18,237 nt of DNA from Spirochaetales bacterium (GCA_022771185.1 JALFCJ010000304.1:1-18237); one strand, 5' to 3'. Positions 6,494 through 14,295 are shown, counted from the first letter of the stretch. Numbers and translations are program-made. The notes: generated from the sequence alone by a model not told the origin.

Positions 6494-7682
6494 TAGAGAC
6501 GATCAATGAACAAGCTGCGTCTCCTGTGATATTTACAGTTGTTCTTCCCATATCGAAGATTCTGTCGATACCAGCAACAAGAGCGATACCGTCGACAGGA
6601 AGACCGACAGAAGAAAGAACCATTGCAAGCATTACCATTCCGGCTCCCGGAACACCGGCTGTACCGATGGAAGCAAGGGTTGCTGTCAATACGATTGTAA
6701 GCATCTGAGGGAATGTAAGGTTGATGCCGTAGCAGGCGGCGATGAAGATAGCACATACTCCCTGGTAGATTGCTGTACCATCCATGTTGATAGTAGCACC
6801 CAGAGGGAGAACGAAGGATGAAACCTGCTTGTCTCCACCTAAATCTTCAACACACTTCATGTTGATAGGGAGTGTACCTACAGATGATGCGGAAGAGAAA
6901 GCGAACATAATAGCTGGCATCATGCCTTTGAAGAACTTGAGAGGGCTCATTCCACCCATTGAAGATACAGACAATGAGTATACTACCACTGCATGGAGTA
7001 TGTAGCAGAAATAAGCAACCAAGAGAACCATTGCCAAAGATCCGAGGATCATTGCGCCGTTAGTAGCAATTACTGGGCAAAGAAGACAGAAAACTCCGAT
7101 AGGAGAGAGCTTGAGGATTAATTCCATACACTTCATACTGATGGAGTTAAGAACCTCGAAGGCTTCGATGACTTTCGCATTCATCTTCTCTCCAACAAGA
7201 ATAATAGAGAAACCAAGAAGAATAGCCATGACGATGATCTGAAGCATGTTGGCATTTGTTATTGGAGTCAGAAAGTTGGATGGGAAGATATTTACAAGAG
7301 TATCCATGAAAGACGTGGAAGCCGAGGCTGTATAAGAGAGATTAGTAGTAGCCAGTACTGGAAACAATCCCTTTGCAAGTGATGCGACCAAAAGTCCAAT
7401 TGTAATGGCTATGGCAGTAGTACAGAGATAGAAGACTATTGTCTTGAGACCGATGGATCCCACAGTCTTGATATCTTTCATAGATATAATGCCGTTGATA
7501 ATGGAGACAAGTACGATAGGACATACAATAAACTTGATCAAATTAAGGAATATTGTACCAAAAGGCTTGATGTAGCTGTTAGCAAAACCAGCACCCTTTG
7601 TGCCCAGAATCAGACCGACGATTATTGCAAGGACCAGAGCGATAAAGATCTGGAGAGCAAGTGACATTTTTTTCTTTTCCAT
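6462..7682 (-). CDS. Dicarboxylate/amino acid:cation symporter (DAACS, GltP/DctA-like)
   Basis: 406 residues from the ATG at 7682, which has GGAAGGG upstream. An in-frame ATG at 7769 would add 29 residues but overlaps the probable promoter. Family landmarks are all present: the serine-rich re-entrant loop (FAFSSASSVGTLPINMKCV), the NMDGT motif at about 299-303 that binds Na+ and substrate, GVPGAGMVML, and the terminal DMGRTTVNITGD helix. The Arg of MGRTT (about 380) is the residue that in this family pairs with an acidic side chain, so aspartate, glutamate or C4-dicarboxylates are the likely substrates. It is an inner-membrane, Na+- or H+-driven importer. The C-terminus is a basic tail (ERKRRARK), and the DNA encoding it is tandemly duplicated downstream. 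Confidence 0.93.
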   Translation of the reverse strand: MEKKKMSLALQIFIALVLAIIVGLILGTKGAGFANSYIKPFGTIFLNLIKFIVCPIVLVSIINGIISMKDIKTVGSIGLKTIVFYLCTTAIAITIGLLVASLAKGLFPVLATTNLSYTASASTSFMDTLVNIFPSNFLTPITNANMLQIIVMAILLGFSIILVGEKMNAKVIEAFEVLNSISMKCMELILKLSPIGVFCLLCPVIATNGAMILGSLAMVLLVAYFCYILHAVVVYSLSVSSMGGMSPLKFFKGMMPAIMFAFSSASSVGTLPINMKCVEDLGGDKQVSSFVLPLGATINMDGTAIYQGVCAIFIAACYGINLTFPQMLTIVLTATLASIGTAGVPGAGMVMLAMVLSSVGLPVDGIALVAGIDRIFDMGRTTVNITGDAACSLIVSNLERKRRARK

Positions 7683-7710
7683 AGAAAACCCTTCCTTTTG
7701 TTGTGTTAAT

Positions 7711-7739
7711 AGTGTAACAATACCTCCTTTTGTTGTCAT
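7711..7739 (-). promoter_or_regulatory. Possible promoter of the symporter gene
   Basis: On the minus strand: ATGACA (7739-7734), 17-nt spacer, TACACT (7716-7711). Predicted start is near 7704, giving a leader of about 22 nt that includes the GGAAGGG site. A small inverted repeat, GTTA-6-TAAC, overlaps the -10 box. The remaining 7740-7861 is very AT-rich and shows nothing recognisable. Confidence 0.35.
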
Positions 7740-7861
7740 TCGATAAAAAGTTATTTTATTTTGTTGCAAAGGATTGGCTCTAATTCATAATTTCTATTAA
7801 AAAATTATTACATTTTTTATTCTTTTGTTTTCAAGTATGAATACTGTGGTATTCTGTTAAG

Positions 7862-7895
7862 TTGTAAGAGGCAGCTTTCAGACTGCCTCCTACAA
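7862..7895 (-). terminator. Strong hairpin after the S41-like peptidase gene, no U-tract
   Basis: The arms TTGTA-A-GAGGCAG and CTGCCTC-C-TACAA pair over 12 bp with one A/C mismatch, loop CTTTCAGA. It lies about 20 bp beyond the peptidase stop (7915) on the minus strand. The downstream bases (CTTAACAG) are not T-rich, so it may be an mRNA 3'-end stabiliser or a non-canonical terminator. Confidence 0.5.
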
Positions 7896-7914
7896 TGATT
7901 TAAGTGTTTTTAAT

Positions 7915-9114
7915 CTAGAAATAATTTCCCAGGCAGTATTCCATTTCTTTGTCGATTCCTGAGAAATACGACTCTGCATCCTTTTCTATATATACATCAG
8001 GAATAATACTGCCATCATACTTCTTGCTTAGTTTGAAGTACTTTGAGGAGTAATAAACTTCCCATCCTGTTTCTGGGAGAGTAAAGCTCTTTAACTCTCC
8101 GTAGTGGTTGATGCTTCCTCCTGTTGGTGTTCCTACTAAAGTAAAGTCGGCATCATCTTTCAGCGATACTGCATTTAGTATTGCAGAAGAAAAAGTATTC
8201 TCACCAATGAGAGCATACTTTGAGCACTTTTCTTTCTTCAAAAGTTTAATCACAGGATCCAGTACAGCAGAGTTTCCTCCTCCATTGTATCTTAGGTCTA
8301 CTATGATCTTTGAATACTTCTTCTCTTTTAATGCTTTCTTCAAGTCAGATGCAAAGTTCTTCATAGGGTATGAAGGGTTATCTGAACAGGTATTGTAAGA
8401 GATAAGAAGGACATCGTCCCTTATTTCCATGGCCCTATAGTACCCTTGATAAATATAAGGTGAATAAGAAGAGAAGGCACTGATGATGTCATCTCGATCG
8501 ATTTCTTGAGAAAGAGTGGGTGATAAAGAGACGTTCTTTCCATCAGAAAAAGTGAGAGTAACAGGAGCTTTGTCGCTATCTGCCACATCGATAAAAGAGA
8601 GGAATGATGTGTTATTAAGTTGATTATTGAGCCAAAGCTTAAGATAAACTGTGTTGTCATGAGGGACAACGAGGGAAACTTTCTCTTCGATTACCTTTAT
8701 GTTTACGCCATTTATGGCTGTTACTTCTTTTCCCATATAATCCTTGTAATCACTTAACCCTGAAACAACATAGACTTTGTCTCCTACATAGTTCAGCTGC
8801 AGTGGATAATACATGAAATATGAGTAGATATCACCCGCTTCAAGAGAAGTATGGGAATCATTTGAAAGTGCTAGAAAAGAGGAGAGCACGAAGTAGTAGT
8901 CAGTGTAACTGATGCCATCAATGTTGGAGGAAAGCCTTTTATACTCTTCTTCGCACTCTTCTTTTGAGACGGTATTGAAGAAGTTTTTATGGTTCTTCTC
9001 TACTACTTCTTTCATAAACTCAAATTCATCAGCCCTGTTTGACAATAGGGGAGAGATTATGAAAGTGATGAGAATAAGTAGTGTTATGATCAGCTTCGAT
9101 AATTTAGTTTTCAT
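7915..9114 (-). CDS. Secreted or membrane-anchored S41-like (tricorn/CtpA-type) peptidase
   Basis: 399 residues. A signal peptide or N-terminal anchor covers about 1-26 (MKTKLSK then a long hydrophobic run), so the protein acts outside the inner membrane. S41 landmarks are NDSHTSL at 85-91, a degenerate PDZ-like stretch near 110-145 (KEVTAINGVNI), IIVDLRYNGGGNS at 270-282, and IGENTFSSA at 303-311, whose serine is the candidate nucleophile. It ends the core with LVGTPTGGSINHYGE. The Lys of CtpA-type Ser/Lys dyads is not seen in that last segment. The His at 88 would suit the tricorn-type His-Ser arrangement, or the protein may be inactive. It is divergent from the GH105 gene. The ribosome binding site is weak (AAAGAG). 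The substrate is unknown. Confidence 0.8.
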   Translation of the reverse strand: MKTKLSKLIITLLILITFIISPLLSNRADEFEFMKEVVEKNHKNFFNTVSKEECEEEYKRLSSNIDGISYTDYYFVLSSFLALSNDSHTSLEAGDIYSYFMYYPLQLNYVGDKVYVVSGLSDYKDYMGKEVTAINGVNIKVIEEKVSLVVPHDNTVYLKLWLNNQLNNTSFLSFIDVADSDKAPVTLTFSDGKNVSLSPTLSQEIDRDDIISAFSSYSPYIYQGYYRAMEIRDDVLLISYNTCSDNPSYPMKNFASDLKKALKEKKYSKIIVDLRYNGGGNSAVLDPVIKLLKKEKCSKYALIGENTFSSAILNAVSLKDDADFTLVGTPTGGSINHYGELKSFTLPETGWEVYYSSKYFKLSKKYDGSIIPDVYIEKDAESYFSGIDKEMEYCLGNYF

Positions 9115-9251
9115 GTTAAAAGCGTAACACTCTTTATTATATTTGAATATCTGTTCTAATATAGAAATGACTTAGTTTTTCTTTTTGATACAAAAAAACG
9201 TCTTTTTGCAATGGAAGAGGGAGTGTAACATTAAGATAAAGGAAGGACAAA
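9115..9251. other. Divergent intergenic region with a shared AGTGTWAC motif
   Basis: This 137-bp gap must hold the promoters of both the peptidase (-) and GH105 (+) genes, but no clear -35/-10 pair was found. GTAACACTC at 9124-9132 and GAGTGTAAC at 9221-9229 are inverted copies with one mismatch, each near one gene start. The same AGTGTAAC occurs at 7711-7718 in the symporter promoter. Confidence 0.35.
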
Positions 9252-10379
9252 ATGTACAAAATAATCGAAGACTATATAGATAAGTTGATGACTAGCTCAC
9301 CTGATATGCCTTTATGGAACATAGAATCAATAAAGCAGGGAAAGAAGCCCAGTTGGAACTATATCGACGGATGTATGACTACATCTCTAATAGAAATGTA
9401 TAAGACCACTGGAGACAAGAAATACTTGGATTTCGTCATCTCATTTGTGGATTACTATGTAGGAGAGGATGGATCTATCCTTGGTTATGACCCGGAAAAA
9501 TACTCTACAGATGATGTTTCTGAAAGTAGGATCCTATTTGACCTCTACACTTATACAGGAAAGGAGAAGTATAAGAAGGCTATTGAGCTTACTCACTCCC
9601 AGATTCTTACTCATCCACGAACAAAGGAAGGCAACTTCTGGCATAAAGCTATTTACCATGACCAGGTATGGCTTGACGGCTTATATATGATGCAGGTCTT
9701 CTATACTCGCTACCAGAGTCAGTACGGTGGAAAAGATTACTCTGACATCATTAATCAGTTTGAGAATGTAAGAAGAATAATGTTCGATGAAGATAAAAAG
9801 CTTTACTACCATGGGTATGATAGTTCCCGCACGCTTTTCTGGGCTGATAAATCAACAGGACTAAGCAAGAACTTCTGGCTTAGATCCATAGGTTGGTTCT
9901 TAGTTGCTCTCTGTGATGTATACAGTTATATGGAAGGAGACGAGAAGGGAAGAGAGATAATCGCTTCTATTTTCAAAGAATCAATCGATGGTGTGCTTCT
10001 CTATCAAGATGAAGAGAGCAAAATGTTCTGGCAACTTCCAGCATTCCCAAATAGGGAAGGAAACTATCTTGAAACATCTGGTTCAAGTATGATCTCTTAT
10101 GCACTTCTGAAGGGCTCTAGACTTGGCATTCTTCCTTCTTCTTATACAGATAAAGGCCTTGATGTATTCAAGGGAATAGTCAGAGAGAAGATGAGCGAAG
10201 AAAACGGAGACCTAAACTTAAAGGGAATATGTCTAGTGGCAGGCTTGGGTCCTGAGAATAATACTCGACGTGACGGAAGCTATGAGTATTACATTTCCGA
10301 GCCTGTTGTTGAGAATGATGCAAAGGGTGTCGGGCCTTTCATAATGGCTTACACAGAAGTGAAAAAACTGGAAAAATAA
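9252..10379 (+). CDS. GH105 unsaturated rhamnogalacturonyl hydrolase (YteR/YesR-like)
   Basis: 375 residues forming an (alpha/alpha)6-barrel type sequence. Motifs match GH88/GH105: WNYIDGCM near 35-42, HDQVWLDGLYMM with Asp142 as the likely general acid (equivalent to Asp143 of Bacillus YteR), WLRSIGWF at about 209-216, ETSGSSMISYAL, and a late GLGPENNTRRDGSYEYYISE segment followed by NDAKGVGPFIMA. These enzymes hydrate and release the delta-4,5-unsaturated uronic acid left by polysaccharide lyases, typically from rhamnogalacturonan-I fragments of pectin. There is no signal peptide, so it should work in the cytoplasm on imported oligosaccharides. The ATG is well placed after GGAAGG (9241-9246). 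No lyase or sugar transporter is nearby in this window, so it stands alone. Confidence 0.9.
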   Translation: MYKIIEDYIDKLMTSSPDMPLWNIESIKQGKKPSWNYIDGCMTTSLIEMYKTTGDKKYLDFVISFVDYYVGEDGSILGYDPEKYSTDDVSESRILFDLYTYTGKEKYKKAIELTHSQILTHPRTKEGNFWHKAIYHDQVWLDGLYMMQVFYTRYQSQYGGKDYSDIINQFENVRRIMFDEDKKLYYHGYDSSRTLFWADKSTGLSKNFWLRSIGWFLVALCDVYSYMEGDEKGREIIASIFKESIDGVLLYQDEESKMFWQLPAFPNREGNYLETSGSSMISYALLKGSRLGILPSSYTDKGLDVFKGIVREKMSEENGDLNLKGICLVAGLGPENNTRRDGSYEYYISEPVVENDAKGVGPFIMAYTEVKKLEK

Positions 10380-10426
10380 ACAGATGTAGTAAATAGTCTT
10401 TTTGTTTGTTAATTTGTGTGGTAAAG

Positions 10427-10432
10427 TATAAC
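10427..10432 (+). promoter_or_regulatory. Possible -10 box of the small beta-barrel gene
   Basis: TATAAC at 10427-10432, with a T-rich TTTGTT 16 nt upstream as a weak -35. Transcription would start near 10439, only about 10 nt before the TTG start at 10449. Confidence 0.35.
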
Positions 10433-10448
10433 AAATATCAAAAAAGGA

Positions 10449-11096
10449 TTGAAAACGAAAAAGACATTCGTTATTTTTGCACTTTTGGTTTTAATCGTAT
10501 CTGTTGTATCTGCAGGCTCTGTATTTGTTGACACTGGTATCTCTTTCTCTACAGGAAGTAGACGCACGGTTGTAGATGAAGCTGAATCAGATCCTTTTTC
10601 AGTCACAGTCGTATCTCTTCCTTTTGAAATCGGTTATAGACAAACAGTAGAGAACGATCTTGTAATATCTGCATCTGTTGCTCCATATATCCCTCTCAGT
10701 GAGAGTCTCAATGGCAGAGCAAGCGATGAAAAGATATTCCCGACTTGCATTTCTACCAAGGTTCAGGGTGGATACTCTATGAAGATCAACAAAGAAATGA
10801 GAGCTGAGTTCTTGGGAGGTTTCTCTTTTGCCATGGGATCAAGAACAACAACTACTTCAGTAAGTAATACAAAGGAAAGCTTCAATACTTTCTCCCTTGT
10901 AGGAGAAGCTGGCATCAAGTATAAGCTGAATAATTCCTTCTTCCTTAGAGCTGGAGCAAAGGTTGCCGTACCATTTGCTACAACATATAAATCCAAAACA
11001 ACAGTTGGTGGTAGTATTTCTGCTGAAGGTAATGGAAAATATGCTGGTTTTATGTTCAACATTACTCCATTTGTGGGTGGTGCATACCAGTTCTGA
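10449..11096 (+). CDS. Small outer-membrane beta-barrel protein (TTG start)
   Basis: 215 residues with a signal peptide of about 22 (MKTKKTF, hydrophobic core, VVSAG). The mature part alternates polar and hydrophobic residues in amphipathic strands, and ends in FVGGAYQF, a terminal aromatic typical of outer-membrane barrels. The size suggests an 8-10-strand OmpX/OmpW-like barrel. No specific family is recognised. No ATG is available: the signal peptide begins at TTG 10449, and an AAGGA (10444-10448) abuts the start directly, an unusually short spacing. ATT/ATC codons a few bases upstream are alternatives. It has its own terminator and is separate from the next operon. Role as porin, adhesin or structural protein cannot be told. 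Confidence 0.75.
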   Translation: MKTKKTFVIFALLVLIVSVVSAGSVFVDTGISFSTGSRRTVVDEAESDPFSVTVVSLPFEIGYRQTVENDLVISASVAPYIPLSESLNGRASDEKIFPTCISTKVQGGYSMKINKEMRAEFLGGFSFAMGSRTTTTSVSNTKESFNTFSLVGEAGIKYKLNNSFFLRAGAKVAVPFATTYKSKTTVGGSISAEGNGKYAGFMFNITPFVGGAYQF

Positions 11097-11117
11097 TTAC
11101 ATTAATTGAACTCTCTA

Positions 11118-11144
11118 TGTCCCGCAAACGCGGGGCATTTTTTT
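11118..11144 (+). terminator. Rho-independent terminator of the small beta-barrel gene
   Basis: Arms TGTCCCGC (11118-11125) and GCGGGGCA (11130-11137), loop AAAC, followed by seven T (11138-11144). Eight pairs including one G-U. Placed 21 bp after the stop codon. Confidence 0.9.
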
Positions 11145-11197
11145 ACATCAAAAAAGTATTATTAGAATATTTATAAGAAAAGTTGATTATTATTTTG

Positions 11198-11216
11198 GAT
11201 TCTTGAACGAAGAATC
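11198..11216. repeat. Inverted repeat GATTCTT-5-AAGAATC upstream of the barrel-lipoprotein promoter
   Basis: A perfect 7-bp inverted repeat with a GAACG centre, ending 17 bp before the -35 box at 11234. The position suits an activator or repressor site. No family signature is recognised. Confidence 0.4.
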
Positions 11217-11233
11217 GATATAGACACTTTTTC

Positions 11234-11262
11234 TTGACAGTTACTTTTTTTGTTCTGATACT
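11234..11262 (+). promoter_or_regulatory. Promoter of the barrel-lipoprotein operon
   Basis: A consensus -35 TTGACA (11234-11239), 17-nt spacer, then GATACT (11257-11262). The leader would be about 65 nt, the longest of the predicted leaders in this window. Alternative -10 registers (ATACTT, TACTTT) with 18-19-nt spacers are possible. Confidence 0.55.
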
Positions 11263-11324
11263 TTTTCTGTTAGAGTGGTAAAAGATTCTATTATTTCTAA
11301 CAAACTTGGAGATTTTTCTCTATT

Positions 11325-11331
11325 GGGGGGG
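11325..11331 (+). promoter_or_regulatory. G7 tract serving as the ribosome binding site
   Basis: Seven consecutive G followed by ATT and the ATG at 11335. It is the only Shine-Dalgarno candidate for the gene, and it is a homopolymer prone to slippage. Confidence 0.7.
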
Positions 11332-11334
11332 ATT

Positions 11335-12483
11335 ATGAACGCAAAAAAAGCATTTGCTTTATTTTTGTCTCTGCTTATTTCTGTCTGTCTCTTTGCAGGA
11401 TATGCACATGTAACCTTTTCTCTTTCTTCTGCAGTAGGAGTAAATGAGTATGCAAGGTACAGATTTCTGGGCTCAGAAGAATGGGTTGAAGTAAGAGATA
11501 AGAGCAGGGTATCTGTGTGTATCGATCCTGGACTTGAAAACAGAATTGTCATCGAAACTGCAGGTGAGAACAAAAACTGGAAGAGTCTTTGCACCGCTTC
11601 TATTGTAGCTGTACCAAAAGATGGAACTGGTACAGCCGCTAAGTGGATGTGGAGTCAATATGCATCAAATGTTACTGGAGCCAGATGGAGCATAACGGGA
11701 GGAAAATGGAATTATCTTTCCCTCTCTGATGTTAGCGCTCTTATAAACAATATTACTCCGGGTAAGCTTACAATATTTACTGTTCAGACAACTCAGACAG
11801 GAGATAAGTGGGATGATGTTGCAGTGCATGGTATTATCCCTGTGGAATATAATGAGTCAAGTCTAACTGCCACAGAGTGTAGTATCTGCTACCATGGAAC
11901 AGTGTTTGTCAATGCTCCTTCTAAAGAGAAGAGTGTGGTCAATACACCAGTAATAGTAGAAGAAAAGAAGTCTTCTCCTAGTTGGATAATCTATGGCGGA
12001 TACACAAAGAGTGGGAGAGATCTTATTTATACAGATGATACATTGGGAGTAAATGCTGAAAATAGTGATGGATTTGAGGCTGGTACTCAACTAATGTTTA
12101 ACTACAGGGTAGGACTAGATCTCTCGTTTAATATGGAGAAGCATCTATATGAGGACAGAAGATTTAACGAGACTGCAGTGTCCGTTGGACTTGTGTATCG
12201 CGATGATTATACTTCTTTCTTCTCTCCATATGTCATGGCATCATTCCAGGAGACTTTCTTCAGTCATAACAATAAGAAGGGCAATTATCCTACAGTTAGA
12301 TTGGCACTGGGAATCGATCTCTGGCTTCAGAATGGTTTCGGTGTGTATGGCGGAGTAGAGAGTTCAATGGCATTCTTGAGAGACAAAGGCTTCAGACCGG
12401 AAGCTAATGTGGATGCCGTAAACTTCAGGACTGGTTTTAGTGTAGGCGCCCGTATTAGATTTGGAATGGGAGGTGCAAGATGA
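11335..12483 (+). CDS. Two-domain secreted protein: N-terminal beta domain plus C-terminal outer-membrane barrel
   Basis: 382 residues from the ATG at 11335. A reading that begins at 11275 would bury the signal peptide, so the later start is chosen. Residues 1-24 are a signal peptide (MNAKKAFALF, hydrophobic core, AGYA). About 25-185 is a globular, Trp-rich part of unknown fold (EEWVEVRDKSRVSV; WMWSQYASNV; TPGKLTIFTVQTTQ). A charged linker (APSKEKSVVNTPVIVEEKKSS) follows. Residues about 208-378 look like amphipathic strands of a small barrel (WIIYGGYTKSGRDL, LMFNYRVGLDLSF, FRTGFSVGARIRF). A likely reading is an outer-membrane anchor carrying an extra domain. It overlaps the lipoprotein gene by 4 bp (ATGA), so the two are translationally coupled and probably work together. 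No family is recognised. Confidence 0.75.
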   Translation: MNAKKAFALFLSLLISVCLFAGYAHVTFSLSSAVGVNEYARYRFLGSEEWVEVRDKSRVSVCIDPGLENRIVIETAGENKNWKSLCTASIVAVPKDGTGTAAKWMWSQYASNVTGARWSITGGKWNYLSLSDVSALINNITPGKLTIFTVQTTQTGDKWDDVAVHGIIPVEYNESSLTATECSICYHGTVFVNAPSKEKSVVNTPVIVEEKKSSPSWIIYGGYTKSGRDLIYTDDTLGVNAENSDGFEAGTQLMFNYRVGLDLSFNMEKHLYEDRRFNETAVSVGLVYRDDYTSFFSPYVMASFQETFFSHNNKKGNYPTVRLALGIDLWLQNGFGVYGGVESSMAFLRDKGFRPEANVDAVNFRTGFSVGARIRFGMGGAR

Positions 12484-14291
12484 AAAAGGTTAGTTTAATC
12501 GCTGCTTTATTGGCTCTACTCATGATATTGGCTTCCTGTTCCGACAGTAATGCATTCAGAGTAGGCGAAGCTATATGTAAAGTAAACGGAAAAGGATACG
12601 TCTCATTGCAGAGTGCTGTAGATGCTATTACAGGCACATCATCCAGAGGCTTCGACGATACTGTATACACAATCGAATTGTTAAGGGAAGTCAATGATGA
12701 TATTTTGGATGAGAATAGAGGCGGAGTAGTTATACCTCCTACATTCAATGGTACCATCGTCATTGACTTTAAAGGATATCATTATAATCAGGTAACCAGT
12801 GCTACAGAGTGTTTCAAGGTATCAGGTGGTAATTTGATACTCAAGAACGGTACAGTATGTAATATAAACACTGAGAATGCATTTGTGGATGTTGACAGAG
12901 CAAATGTCAGTGCTGTAAACATGTATTTCGGCGGTTGGTCTACTAAAGCTGCAATTCTCAAAAATGGAGCAAATCTCAATATAGAAGGGGACAATGAATT
13001 TGATTCTCGTATTGAAGGGAAATTCTTTTTAGATAAGACAAGTACCCTTACATTTGACGGTGGTAGTAATTATATCAAAGGCATAACAGATATAGATGAA
13101 GGCGAACCGGGCAATATTATACTTAAGAGTGGAAAGATTAATGTCGTCCATGGCGAGGAAGGAAGAATCAAAGAAATCTATGACAATCTGGGAGAAATTG
13201 AAAAATCAAACATCAAATTCGATATTATTCACGACTTAACGATGATTAATTATAAGGGAGCAACCTGCACAGAGAAAGGTAATATTGCTTATTGGGAGTG
13301 TGATACTTGTCATAAGCTCTTCAGAGATTCCTCTACAAATTCTGAAATAACTTCTGCTGACACTGTTATCCATGCCCTTGGACACGATGTTGTACATTAT
13401 GAAGCAAAGGATGCAAGCTGTGAAGAAAAAGGAAACAAAGAGTACTATAGATGTAATAGGTGTTATGTATATTCAACTAGTGCTGATCTATCCGATACTT
13501 TGACTTATAACGAGGTATTCTGTTTCGCTGCTCTTGGCCATGCTCTTCCGGAAGAATGGACAATAGAAAAGAAACCTACTTGTTCAGAAACCGGTTTAAA
13601 AACAAAGACATGTAGTCGTTGCAGTTATGTAGAGAGTGAATATATTCCTACAGTTTCTCATAACCTAAGTGGATGGAAGACAGATGACGACTACCATTGG
13701 AAAGAGTGTTCAATGTGCCACAACAATGTTGATTATGAAAGTCACGATTTCACAGAGTGGGTGCAGGATTCTGAGCATGGTGTACAGACCAAAGAGTGTA
13801 AGAGATGTGGTAAAAAAGTAACTGAAGAATACCATGATCTGGAGGAAGTGAGTGCTAAGGCTGCAACATGTACAGAGGATGGAAATATCAAGTACTATAA
13901 GTGTACTGTACACAATGATGAGTTCTTTAGTGATTCTTCTATGAGTAGTAAGCTTACGCTGAGTGATATTGTCATTACTAAACTGGGTCACGAATTAAGC
14001 TCAGAGTATGATATAGACGAAGAAAAGAATTCTAAAACTTGTACCCGCTGTACTACTGTTCTTTCTGAAGATCACAAATGGGTCTGCCATACAGATGAGC
14101 TGAACCCTGAATTCCATACTTCAACTTGCACTGTCTGCGGAAGAATGGACTTTGTGAAAGAGTTTGACTTCGATGATAATTTTCATTGGGAAAAGTGTGG
14201 AGCCAATGACGATTGGGAGTCAACCAAGAAGAACATTCACCATTATGTAGATGGTAAATGTGTAATATGTGGTAGAGAAAAAAACAAATAA
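12480..14291 (+). CDS. Lipoprotein with beta-helix-like N-terminus and Cys/His-rich repeats
   Basis: 603 residues. The signal peptide ends in LMILASC, a lipobox with acylated Cys20. Residues about 30-245 are rich in short beta turns (GTIVIDFKG, GGNLILKNGTVCNI, NGANLNIEGDNEF, STLTFDGGSNYI), suggesting a right-handed beta-helix. From about 258 to the end are Cys-rich modules. Four carry C-x(9,10)-C-x2-C (or C-x2-H) followed later by H: ATC near 263 with CDTC and ALGH; ASC with CNRC and ALGH; PTC with CSRC and SH; ATC with CTVH and KLGH. Further CxxC units are CSMC, CKRC, CTRC, CTVC and CVIC, giving eight intact CxxC pairs in all. Similar repeats occur in surface proteins of gut Firmicutes and spirochaetes. 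Metal binding is plausible but unproven. It is coupled to the barrel gene upstream. Confidence 0.8.
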   Translation: MKKVSLIAALLALLMILASCSDSNAFRVGEAICKVNGKGYVSLQSAVDAITGTSSRGFDDTVYTIELLREVNDDILDENRGGVVIPPTFNGTIVIDFKGYHYNQVTSATECFKVSGGNLILKNGTVCNINTENAFVDVDRANVSAVNMYFGGWSTKAAILKNGANLNIEGDNEFDSRIEGKFFLDKTSTLTFDGGSNYIKGITDIDEGEPGNIILKSGKINVVHGEEGRIKEIYDNLGEIEKSNIKFDIIHDLTMINYKGATCTEKGNIAYWECDTCHKLFRDSSTNSEITSADTVIHALGHDVVHYEAKDASCEEKGNKEYYRCNRCYVYSTSADLSDTLTYNEVFCFAALGHALPEEWTIEKKPTCSETGLKTKTCSRCSYVESEYIPTVSHNLSGWKTDDDYHWKECSMCHNNVDYESHDFTEWVQDSEHGVQTKECKRCGKKVTEEYHDLEEVSAKAATCTEDGNIKYYKCTVHNDEFFSDSSMSSKLTLSDIVITKLGHELSSEYDIDEEKNSKTCTRCTTVLSEDHKWVCHTDELNPEFHTSTCTVCGRMDFVKEFDFDDNFHWEKCGANDDWESTKKNIHHYVDGKCVICGREKNK

Positions 14292-14295
14292 AAAT

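Noticed and set aside
7683..7769. Earlier in-frame start for the symporter
   Set aside because: The first 29 residues have no membrane or family similarity and overlap the probable promoter. The ATG at 7682 has a good ribosome binding site.
11275..11334. Earlier in-frame start for the two-domain barrel protein
   Set aside because: It would place 20 residues before the signal peptide and overlap the predicted transcript start. The ATG at 11335 follows a G-rich ribosome binding site.
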